Positions 14,412 to 21,222 of a DNA stretch of 24,453 nucleotides are shown piece after piece (the stretch's first letter is position 1; each line of letters starts with the position of its first letter). The notes beneath the pieces are model-generated. The model worked only from the letters and a program-made list of their open reading frames with translations. It had not been told where the DNA came from and ran no database searches. Location of the stretch: assembly GCA_900552145.1 (NCBI GenBank), contig URYW01000018.1, positions 1 to 24,453 of the forward strand, in the 5' to 3' direction. A program made the translations under genes and the position numbers. This DNA is from an uncultured Collinsella sp. Its GTDB lineage: Bacteria > Actinomycetota > Coriobacteriia > Coriobacteriales > Coriobacteriaceae.

Positions 14412-15851
14412 CTAGTCCAGACGACGGGTCTGCGCCACGTGCTTATACCAGTATGCGCTTGCCTTGGGCGTGCGCTTCTGGGTTTCAAAGTCAACGTAGA
14501 AGAAGCCGTAACGCTTGTTGTAGCCATTGGTCCAGGAGAACTGATCCTGCAGGCTCCACAGGAAGTAGCCGCCCACGTTGACACCCACCTCCATGGCCTT
14601 GAGCAACCAGCGCAGGTGCTGCTCGATGTAGTCGATGCGCGGCTGGTCGTCCACAAAACCGTCCTTGTAGGGGTCCTTGTAGCCCATGCCGTTCTCGGTG
14701 ATGAAGATCTGCTTGTAGTTGGGGTAGCGCTGCTTAATGTAGACGAGCAGATCGAACAGGCCCTCGGGATAGATGATCCAGTCCCAGTCGGTGGTGGGGA
14801 TACCAGGCTTGTTCACATGCTCGCCAATACCCTTAACGCGCCAGCGGCCGGTGCCCTTCTCGCCCGTACCGTTGTGGTGCAGGTCGTTCTCGCCATCGTA
14901 AGCCTTCAAAAAACGGCACTGGTAGTTGTTAACGCCCAGGTAGTCGTTGTAGAGCGCGGCCTCGCGCATGATTTCCAGATCCTCGTCCAGGATCTCGATG
15001 GTGCCGCCCGAGACGGCAGCCAGGCGGTTGGCGCACTCGAGGGTGTCGGGGGCATAGTCGCCGCGGAAGGTGGCGTCGAGCAGAAACTGGTTCTGCAGCA
15101 CGTGCTCGTTGTTGGCGGCTTTGATGTCGGCGGGGTCGTTCTCGTTGAGCGGATACTTAAACTCCAACGACTGAATGACGCCGATCTTGCCCTTAAAACC
15201 GCCGTTGTGGAAGGCCAGTACTGCCTTGGCGTGGGCGAGCATCATGTTGTGCTCGCACTGGAAAGCCTCGGCCAGATGCGCCTTGACGCCACCGGGGAAG
15301 GTGCCCTCGATGTAGGTGTTGGAGGCGTCGGCCCAGATCTCGTTAAAGGTGAACCAGTAGGTCACCTGGTCGGCGTACTCCTTAAAGCAGAAGGTGGCAA
15401 AGTCCACAAAGGCGTCGATGGTCTCGCGGTTGAGGAAATCGCCCTTCTCAAAGAGGGGCAGCGGCGTGTCAAAGTGATGCAGCGTGACGAACGGCTCAAC
15501 GTGGTGCTTATGGCACTCGGCGAAGAGATCGTGATAGAACTGGACGCCCTCGGGGTTAATCTCACCGGTGCCGTTGGGAAAGATGCGGCTCCAGGCGATG
15601 GAGAGGCGAATGCCGTTGATGCCAAACTCCTCGCACAGCTCCAAGTCGACGGGGTACTGGTTGTAGAAGTCTGAAGCGGGATCGGGGGAAAAGCGCCCCT
15701 GGGCCTCCAGGAAGTCGTCCCAGGCAACCTTGCCCTTACCGTGAGTGCGGGTCTCGCCCTCTACCTGGTAGGCAGCGGTGGCGCCGCCAAAGACAAAGTC
15801 CTCGGGAAACTGTGCGGGCGGGTTGGTGACGCTAGCAGGGTTAACGGACAT
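14412..15851 (-). CDS. lacG: 6-phospho-beta-galactosidase LacG (GH1), cassette 3
   Basis: A 479-residue GH1 enzyme that splits lactose-6-phosphate into galactose-6-phosphate and glucose. Of the three GH1 genes here it is the closest to characterised LacG proteins (FYHDLFAECHKHHVEPFVTL, LHHFDTP, GDFLNRETIDAFVDFA). The acid/base is Glu171 (TFNE), the nucleophile Glu386 (FITENG), and the 6-phosphogalactoside pocket Ser439-Trp440 ... Lys446-x-Tyr448. The ribosome site before the ATG is weak (GGATCATC), and a strong stem-loop lies in the 66-base gap after lacE. Expression may therefore depend on readthrough or coupling from lacE. A 10-15 residue N-terminal extension precedes the family start. Confidence 0.91.
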   Translation of the reverse strand: MSVNPASVTNPPAQFPEDFVFGGATAAYQVEGETRTHGKGKVAWDDFLEAQGRFSPDPASDFYNQYPVDLELCEEFGINGIRLSIAWSRIFPNGTGEINPEGVQFYHDLFAECHKHHVEPFVTLHHFDTPLPLFEKGDFLNRETIDAFVDFATFCFKEYADQVTYWFTFNEIWADASNTYIEGTFPGGVKAHLAEAFQCEHNMMLAHAKAVLAFHNGGFKGKIGVIQSLEFKYPLNENDPADIKAANNEHVLQNQFLLDATFRGDYAPDTLECANRLAAVSGGTIEILDEDLEIMREAALYNDYLGVNNYQCRFLKAYDGENDLHHNGTGEKGTGRWRVKGIGEHVNKPGIPTTDWDWIIYPEGLFDLLVYIKQRYPNYKQIFITENGMGYKDPYKDGFVDDQPRIDYIEQHLRWLLKAMEVGVNVGGYFLWSLQDQFSWTNGYNKRYGFFYVDFETQKRTPKASAYWYKHVAQTRRLD

Positions 15852-15874
15852 GATGATCCAATCGTCTAAATCGA

Positions 15875-15908
15875 AGGGCCAGCCGGTCTTGGATGGTCGG
15901 CTGGCCCT
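15875..15908 (-). other. Intercistronic stem-loop between lacE and lacG
   Basis: A perfect 11-bp stem (15875-15885 with 15898-15908, AGGGCCAGCCG/CGGCTGGCCCT) with a 12-base loop. On the minus strand it is followed by TCGATTT, a poor T-run, so partial termination or 3' end protection of lacE mRNA is more likely than full stop. Confidence 0.75.
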
Positions 15909-15917
15909 GAGCGTTAC

Positions 15918-17684
15918 TTACTTCGAAAGCTGCTCACTCACGAAGGCGAGAGACTTGTCACCGTTCTGGGAGAGCTCGATGTACTGCTTGCCGCGGCAGG
16001 CTACGCACTTGTTGCCCACGCGCTCGCAGTCCTTCTGCAGGTCGGTCAGGTAGCTTGCGGCCTGCGGGGCCAGGACGACCAGGTCAAAGTCGGGGAGCAT
16101 GTCCACGTGGTTGCCATAGGCCTCGGCAGCGGTCTCAAGATTGATGCCGCGCTCTTTGGCGGCCTTGGCCAGCGCGTTGGCGAGCAGGCCCGAGGTGCCG
16201 CCACCCTGGCAGAGCACGAGCACGCGCTTGCCGTTGAGGTCACTGGCGGTCGTTGTCTCAGTGGCGACAGCGGCGGGAGCGTCGGCCTTCACGGACTCGG
16301 CAGCAGCGCCGGCGGCAACGCTCTTGGCGTCAGCCTTGCCCTGGAAAGCATCGTTGAGCTTAGCGGCCTTCTCGGCGTTCTTGGCGGCGAGCTCCTCCTG
16401 GGAGATCTCGGCCTCCTCGGCGCACTTCTGGGCGTCATAGGCGCGGAAGAACGGATAGTACAGAGCGAAGTCGACGACCAAGATAAGGGCGAGCATCACA
16501 AAGGCGAGCGGCTGGAAGCCCAGGCCCATGATGGTGCCGATGGGGCCGGGGACGGTCCAAGGCAGGGTGTACATAAAGCCGTTCATGCCCAAGAAGTCGA
16601 TAAAGATCTTGAGGATCCAGATGTTGGCGATCGGGGCAAAGACAAACGGGACAAAGAAGACGGGGTTGAGCACGATGGGTGCGGCGAACAGCAGCGGCTC
16701 GTTGACGGCAAAGCAGACCGGGACGATGGCGGCCTTACCGACGGCGCGCATCTCCTGGGACTTGGCCAGGAAGCAGAACATAAAGACCAGGACGAGCGTG
16801 GCGCCGGTGCCGCCCATGCAGACGACGAAGTACTGGGCACCCTGGGTCAGGACAGCGGAAGCGTGCTGGCCAGCCTGGAACGCAGCCAGGTTGTCGGTCA
16901 TGTTGGCAACGAGCGCGGCGGCGATGGCGGGCTCGACGATCGAGGGGCCGTTGACGCCCACGAACCAGAACAGGCTCATGGCGCCGTAGATCACAGCGAG
17001 GCCGATGTAGCCATCGGCAGCGGTGAACAGGGGCTGGAACACCTGGATGACGCCCTGGGCAAAGCAGAAGCCAAAAGCAGCGCGGAAGACGATGTCAAAA
17101 ACCCAAAAGACGGTGATGCAGACGGAGAAGGGGATGATGTCCTTGAAGGTCTGCGAGATGTTGGGCGGAACCTGCTCGGGCATCTTGACGGTGATGTTGC
17201 GCTTAATGAAGAACTTGTAGATGATGCCGGTCACAAACGCAGCGATGAAAGCGGTCAGCAGGCCCTTGGAACCAAGGTAGGTGGTGTTGAAACCGCTGGC
17301 GGCGTCCGTGGCGATCGTGTCGCTCGAAAGGAGCAAGAAGCCGATGATGGCCGCGCACATGCACGAGATGAAGTTGATCTGGTTGTTCTTGGGCAGATCG
17401 CGGTTTTGAGCGTCGGCGAAGTGCTTGGCCGTGGTGGCGGCGCAGGCGATGGCCAGGATGCCCATGGAGTAGTTGTAGCACTTCCACAGGGCGTTGTTGA
17501 TGTCATCGGGCCAGTAGAAACCCCAGATGTTGGGGACCGAGGCTACCAGGCAGAAGATGGACGAGAAGATGATGATGGGGATGACGGAGATAAAGCCGTC
17601 GCGGATCGCCTTGAGGTACTTGTTGCGGGCGATCGCGTTGAAAAAGGGCTGGCCCTTTTCGATGATGGCGATGAGTTGCTCCAT
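15918..17684 (-). CDS. lacE: Lactose-specific PTS EIICB permease LacE, cassette 3
   Basis: A 588-residue EIIC-EIIB fusion, the best LacE match of the three (RNKYLKAIRDGF, NRDLPKNNQINF, PPNISQTFKDIIPF, ASVPNIWGF). The EIIC domain spans about residues 1-430, with FAVNEPLLFAAP intact. The usual GIHGPSIV motif, however, reads GVNGPSIV, so the conserved His is Asn245. A long Ala/Lys-rich linker leads to EIIB with the phosphorylated Cys492 in LVLCQGGGTSGLLANA. The start follows TTAGGAGC. It is the first gene of the operon with lacG, behind LacI-type operators at 17746 and 17866. The nearby EIIA gene (19261) is the natural phosphate donor. Confidence 0.92.
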   Translation of the reverse strand: MEQLIAIIEKGQPFFNAIARNKYLKAIRDGFISVIPIIIFSSIFCLVASVPNIWGFYWPDDINNALWKCYNYSMGILAIACAATTAKHFADAQNRDLPKNNQINFISCMCAAIIGFLLLSSDTIATDAASGFNTTYLGSKGLLTAFIAAFVTGIIYKFFIKRNITVKMPEQVPPNISQTFKDIIPFSVCITVFWVFDIVFRAAFGFCFAQGVIQVFQPLFTAADGYIGLAVIYGAMSLFWFVGVNGPSIVEPAIAAALVANMTDNLAAFQAGQHASAVLTQGAQYFVVCMGGTGATLVLVFMFCFLAKSQEMRAVGKAAIVPVCFAVNEPLLFAAPIVLNPVFFVPFVFAPIANIWILKIFIDFLGMNGFMYTLPWTVPGPIGTIMGLGFQPLAFVMLALILVVDFALYYPFFRAYDAQKCAEEAEISQEELAAKNAEKAAKLNDAFQGKADAKSVAAGAAAESVKADAPAAVATETTTASDLNGKRVLVLCQGGGTSGLLANALAKAAKERGINLETAAEAYGNHVDMLPDFDLVVLAPQAASYLTDLQKDCERVGNKCVACRGKQYIELSQNGDKSLAFVSEQLSK

Positions 17685-17745
17685 GCAATGCTCCTAAGAG
17701 TCGGTGGGTTAGCAACGATGGTGGCTTTTGACTTTCGGTTGCCAA

Positions 17746-17763
17746 AATGTTGACGTTGCCATT
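17746..17763. promoter_or_regulatory. LacI-type operator A of cassette 3
   Basis: AATGTTGACGTTGCCATT, a near-palindrome centred on CG, lies 62 bases before lacE. Its reverse complement matches operators B and C (core TGGCAACGT-N-AACA), which differ from the cassette 1 and 2 operators. Confidence 0.78.
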
Positions 17764-17865
17764 TTGTGACACATAAAAAGAAGCGAACCGGTGGTTCCTG
17801 TGCCTGCGAACCGTCGATTCCTTACGCGTAAACGTTTGAGCCGCCCGGTGGCTCTGTGTTTGCGC

Positions 17866-17929
17866 AATGGCAACGTTAACATTTGGTCGACAAAAGCCGT
17901 TCGGGGAAGCAAAAATGTCGGTGAACGGT
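17866..17929. promoter_or_regulatory. LacI-type operator B and CGGT element of cassette 3
   Basis: AATGGCAACGTTAACATT (17866-17883) is a second operator. CGGTGAACGGT (17919-17929) is the cassette 3 member of the shared 11-bp element. The spacer 17685-18041 holds no gene. Confidence 0.72.
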
Positions 17930-17969
17930 AGGTTTTGGGTGGTGAGCGTATGGTGGGGGAGGCGTTAGA

Positions 17970-18028
17970 TATACTTGAAGACGTTTCATTTGACTGCGTA
18001 GGGTGCCACCAATGGCATCGTTGACATA
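17970..18028 (+). promoter_or_regulatory. Promoter and operator C of the cassette 3 LacI gene
   Basis: A -10 box TATACT (17970-17975) without a good -35 is followed about 30 bases after the predicted start by AATGGCATCGTTGACATA (18011-18028), a third operator. Its place in the leader of the LacI gene suggests autoregulation. Confidence 0.6.
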
Positions 18029-18041
18029 GAAAGATCGACCT

Positions 18042-19046
18042 ATGGCCGCTGTTAAAAAATCGGTATCCGTCAAAGACGTAGCGCGCCTCGCGGGCGTCTC
18101 GGAGCAGACGGTCTCGCGCACCGTGCACGATTCGCCCAGCGTGCGCCCCGAGACCAAGGAACGCGTGCGTGCCGCCATGCGCGAGCTGGGGTATCGCCCC
18201 AATTTTGCCGGTCGATCGCTGCGCCGTGGCAGGTTTAAGACCGTCGGCGTCGCCATGTTCAACATTACCGGTACCGGCAACCTCGACCGTATGGAGGGCT
18301 TTGCCGCCGCGGCCGACAAACATGGCTATGCCATCACCCTCACTAAAGTAGATGGACACCCCTATACCCTCGAGAGCGCATCGTCACGCATGAGCGCGCT
18401 GCCGGTAGACGGTATGGTCGTGATCATGAACCGCATGCCGGCAGACTTTGGCACTTTTGAGCCGCTGCCCGGTATGCAGACGGTGCTCGTTACCATGCTG
18501 GAGCACCCGCTCTGTTCAACGGTCGATAACGACCAGTTCGATTGCTCGCGTCAAGTTGTCGAGTACTTGCTGGGGCGGGGGCACAAGACTGTGCACTTTA
18601 TCTCATGCCCCGAGCGCTCGCTTTCGGGCATGCGGCGCGAGGAGGGCTGGCGCGAGACATTGCGCGCGCATGGTATTGAACCGCCGCGACTCGTCCGTGG
18701 GGATTGGACGGCACAGAGCGGATATGCTGCCGGTCAGGCTCTGGCGGAAGATCCGACCTGTACGGCCATTTATGCTTCCAACGATGCCATGGCCTACGGC
18801 TGCATTCGCGGGCTCGAGTCGTGCGGAAGGCGTGTGCCCGAGGACGTGAGCGTGGTGGGTGTTGATGACAGCCTGGGCGATATCGTGCCCGACCGTCGCC
18901 TGACCACGGTGCGCTTTGACAACAAGCGCGTCGGCATGTGGGCGGTCGACAAGATTGCCGGCGCCGATGGGGGTGCGTCTGGCGTGGAGCACATGCTGAT
19001 TCCCGGTGTGCTCGTAGAGGGCGATACGGTGCGCGATTTGCGTTAG
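18042..19046 (+). CDS. LacI-family repressor, cassette 3
   Basis: A 334-residue LacI/GalR-family regulator. The helix-turn-helix is VKDVARLAGVSEQTVSRTVH (residues 10-29), with Glu21-Gln22 opening the recognition helix. The hinge and sugar-sensing core follow (TAIYASNDAMAYG, VSVVGVDDSLGD). Length is typical of the family. The start ATG has only a weak site (GAAAGA) upstream. The gene is divergent from lacE-lacG with three TGGCAACGT-type operators in and around the spacer, so it most likely represses lacEG and itself. No clear terminator lies between it and lacF, 214 bases downstream on the same strand, so some readthrough into lacF is possible. Confidence 0.9.
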   Translation: MAAVKKSVSVKDVARLAGVSEQTVSRTVHDSPSVRPETKERVRAAMRELGYRPNFAGRSLRRGRFKTVGVAMFNITGTGNLDRMEGFAAAADKHGYAITLTKVDGHPYTLESASSRMSALPVDGMVVIMNRMPADFGTFEPLPGMQTVLVTMLEHPLCSTVDNDQFDCSRQVVEYLLGRGHKTVHFISCPERSLSGMRREEGWRETLRAHGIEPPRLVRGDWTAQSGYAAGQALAEDPTCTAIYASNDAMAYGCIRGLESCGRRVPEDVSVVGVDDSLGDIVPDRRLTTVRFDNKRVGMWAVDKIAGADGGASGVEHMLIPGVLVEGDTVRDLR

Positions 19047-19106
19047 GGTGCGGCCCTGTTTGGGTTGCCGCTAATTGTGTTCGATATTGTTCAGATTGGT
19101 TTAAAA

Positions 19107-19176
19107 ACCGTTCACGGGCGAAAAGTGACCGTTCATAGCTCGAAATTACGTTTTGCGCTGTTCTTTTTTGTTTGAA
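19107..19176 (+). promoter_or_regulatory. lacF upstream control region: CGGT element and LacR-type site
   Basis: ACCGTTCACGG (19107-19117, the inverse of CCGTGAACGGT, identical to the copy before lacA) is followed by TGTTC-TTTTTT-GTTTGAA (19159-19176). The latter matches the lacR promoter site at 1376-1393, including the trailing TG. A -35-like TTGCGC (19153-19158) overlaps the site's left edge. Confidence 0.55.
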
Positions 19177-19260
19177 TGTTATTGTTTCTGCCATACAGAA
19201 CGCAGCGCGTATGCCCGGACGCGATGCTCTCCATTGGTTCATATGTGAAAGGAACGCAAT

Positions 19261-19599
19261 ATGGCAACCAAAGAAGAAATCTCGATGGTTGGATTCGAGA
19301 TCGTCGCATACGCAGGTGACGCCCAGACCGATCTGCTTGCAGCGCTCGATGCTGCTCGCGAGGGTGACTTTGAGAAGGCCGAGCAGCTGCACAAGGATGC
19401 CAGCGATGCGCTCATCGGTGCCCACGACACGCAGACCAAGCTGCTTTCGCAGGAGGCCGGCGGTGGCGAGATGGAGATGACCTTCATCATGGCTCACGCT
19501 CAGGACACTCTCATGACCACCATGATTCTGGAGAAGCAGACCCGCTTTACCATCGATGCCTACAAGCGCATCGCTGAGCTCGAGGCCAAGCTCGCCTAA
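19261..19599 (+). CDS. lacF: PTS lactose-family EIIA component, LacF
   Basis: A 112-residue soluble all-helical EIIA of the Lac family, which works as a trimer and passes phosphate from HPr to the EIIB domain of the permease. The phosphorylated His79 and the metal-binding Asp82 are seen in FIMAHAQDTLMTT, the family signature. The start follows GAAAGGAACG. It has its own control region and terminator, so it is monocistronic. It is the only EIIA in the window and lies outside all three permease cassettes, so it probably serves all of them. Its promoter carries the LacR-type site also found before lacR and lacA. Confidence 0.93.
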   Translation: MATKEEISMVGFEIVAYAGDAQTDLLAALDAAREGDFEKAEQLHKDASDALIGAHDTQTKLLSQEAGGGEMEMTFIMAHAQDTLMTTMILEKQTRFTIDAYKRIAELEAKLA

Positions 19600-19626
19600 C
19601 GAGCCCTCACAACCAAGTTCCCTTCC

Positions 19627-19659
19627 AAAAGCCCTGCCGCACCCGCGACAGGGCTTTTT
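19627..19659 (+). terminator. Terminator of lacF
   Basis: A 10-bp stem AAAAGCCCTG/CAGGGCTTTT (19627-19636 with 19649-19658) with a T-run on the plus side and an A-run before it, 28 bases after the lacF stop codon. Confidence 0.9.
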
Positions 19660-19672
19660 CTGTCCTCCTCCA

Positions 19673-19790
19673 AGTTGCGGTGAAATAGGGACTGAATAGG
19701 GGCCGGTGGGCTCAAAACAATCCCTATTCCACCGCAACTCATCCCGAGATAGTCATTGGGGACGTTCTTAAACGACTAGTCATTGGGGAC
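19673..19790. repeat. REP-like inverted repeat and 14-bp direct repeats
   Basis: An inverted repeat of 19 bases with one mismatch (19673-19691 and 19721-19739, AGTTGCGGTGAAATAGGGA) is followed by two direct copies of TAGTCATTGGGGAC at 19750-19763 and 19777-19790, 27 bases apart. No gene fits here. The layout resembles dispersed intergenic REP-type sequences; the family is not identified. Confidence 0.7.
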
Positions 19791-19883
19791 AGTCTTGGTG
19801 CGCTCCGTTCGTCCACCCGTTCGATTTTTGCTCGGTGGGTATACTTCCTTTCGCATTAAACGCCGGACTGAGGAGGTATCCAA

Positions 19884-20915
19884 ATGCCGGACAACGGATC
19901 AATTCAAAAAAGAGACGCGCACGAGATGGCTCATGGGCGTCCTGTCCAGATAACTGAGCACACGACGGTAACCGAGCTGCAGCCCAGCCTGTCCGATGTG
20001 GTGTGCGCAAACAAAAAGCTGCAGATTGGCTTTATCGTTGCGCTCGTGGTACTGGCGCTCCTGTCGGGCTTTGTCGCGCGCCCGCATTTCTCCGATACCA
20101 AAACTTGGGACTCCACCATCGAGGTCATCGATCAAAAGAAAGGTAACGTACTGGCGCTCACGACCTCGTGCGTAGCGCTGTCTGCGGGCATTACCGCGCT
20201 GCCGGGTGATACGGGAACGCCGGTTGCCGAGCAACTCGCACAGCTTTCAGGCAACCTTGGCATCGTGCTTGCCGTGCTATACCTAGAGAAATATCTTTTG
20301 ACTATTCTGTGGTCGGTTGGCTTGGGCATCCTGATTCCGTTTTCGTTCCTGCTCTTTGCGGTGTCGCTTGGCATTCACGGGCGCTGGAGCACGAGCGCCG
20401 TCCTGCGCCGCGTGGCGACGCGCGTGCTGGTGATTGCCGTGATCGCCATGGCGCTCGTGCCCGCGAGCGTATGGGTGTCACAGAAGGTCGACGAAACGTA
20501 TCGCGTAAGTATCGAACAGGCCGAGGAAAAGGCGACCGATGCTGCAAAGACGGCTGAAGCTACGGAGAAGTCCGGCGACACCAGCTCAAAATCAAATAAG
20601 AAAAAGGCCGAGGCCGCGGAGTCTAAAAACGTACTTGAGCAGTTGACTGATGGGGCCTCGAGCCTGGTCACGTCGGTGACCAGTGGTGCCAAGCAGATGA
20701 CCGACGAGATCGTGCAGCAGGTGACCGATCTGATCGAGGGCGTCATCGTGATGATCGTCACCTCGTGTGTGGTCCCGCTGCTGGTTCTTGCGGCATTCCT
20801 GTGGCTGGGACACGTGCTGCTGGGGATTGATATCTCCGGTCCCGCGAACTATCTGACGGGTCGTTTCTTGGGCGCTCCGTCTAAACGTGCCAAGAAGAGC
20901 GGGCAGCCTGAGTAG
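19884..20915 (+). CDS. Uncharacterised multi-pass membrane protein with a charged soluble segment
   Basis: I do not recognise the family. The 343-residue protein has a polar N-terminus (1-45), a membrane span near 47-65, a moderately hydrophobic stretch near 88-107, one long or two short spans at 123-163, a span at 180-198, and a final span pair near 285-315. Between 200 and 285 lies a Lys/Glu/Ala/Ser-rich segment with likely coiled-coil character. The C-terminus is basic. No enzyme motif is visible. The ATG has a strong AGGAGG site and the gene ends with its own terminator, so it is a separate unit sitting between lacF and lacAB. A role in the lactose pathway cannot be shown from the sequence. 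Confidence 0.8.
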   Translation: MPDNGSIQKRDAHEMAHGRPVQITEHTTVTELQPSLSDVVCANKKLQIGFIVALVVLALLSGFVARPHFSDTKTWDSTIEVIDQKKGNVLALTTSCVALSAGITALPGDTGTPVAEQLAQLSGNLGIVLAVLYLEKYLLTILWSVGLGILIPFSFLLFAVSLGIHGRWSTSAVLRRVATRVLVIAVIAMALVPASVWVSQKVDETYRVSIEQAEEKATDAAKTAEATEKSGDTSSKSNKKKAEAAESKNVLEQLTDGASSLVTSVTSGAKQMTDEIVQQVTDLIEGVIVMIVTSCVVPLLVLAAFLWLGHVLLGIDISGPANYLTGRFLGAPSKRAKKSGQPE

Positions 20916-20950
20916 GCAGCAAAGCGATCTTTGGAAGATCAACCGTAAGA

Positions 20951-20990
20951 GGGGCGGCCGAGATGCGTTTTCGGCCACCATTTTATTTGT
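20951..20990 (+). terminator. Terminator of the membrane protein gene
   Basis: Stem GGCCGA/TCGGCC (20956-20961 with 20971-20976), extendable by two more pairs past one mismatch, followed by TTTTATTTG. It lies 35 bases after the stop codon. Confidence 0.75.
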
Positions 20991-21040
20991 TGAATACGTG
21001 GTCACTCCGTCCGCGTCGGGCCCAAACGGTCAGCAATCAT

Positions 21041-21128
21041 CCGTGAACGGTATTTGTTCAAAAAAGAACAAAGATAAACAAATAATTGTTGCAGTCGATG
21101 TTCGAATGTGTTCAAATAAACATGAACA
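21041..21128. promoter_or_regulatory. lacAB upstream control region
   Basis: CCGTGAACGGT (21041-21051) is identical to the inverted copy before lacF. Next is a perfect palindrome TTTGTTC-AAAAAA-GAACAAA (21053-21072). An inverted TGTTC-N6-RTTTGAA site (21128-21111) follows. The last two resemble each other and the lacR and lacF sites, so LacR binding is likely. AT-rich sequence between them could hold the promoter, but I see no clear -35/-10 pair. The gap 20916-21222 has no gene. Confidence 0.6.
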
Positions 21129-21222
21129 GTGAAGAACCGCGCATTCAGATGCCCGGACCTGAACGCGATTCAACACTTCCAAACAGAAACTACGCACCTG
21201 CGTATCTCTCAAGGAGGATGTC

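Noticed and set aside
16107..17753. A 548-codon open frame on the plus strand
   Set aside because: Antisense shadow of lacE, with no recognisable motif and no ribosome site.
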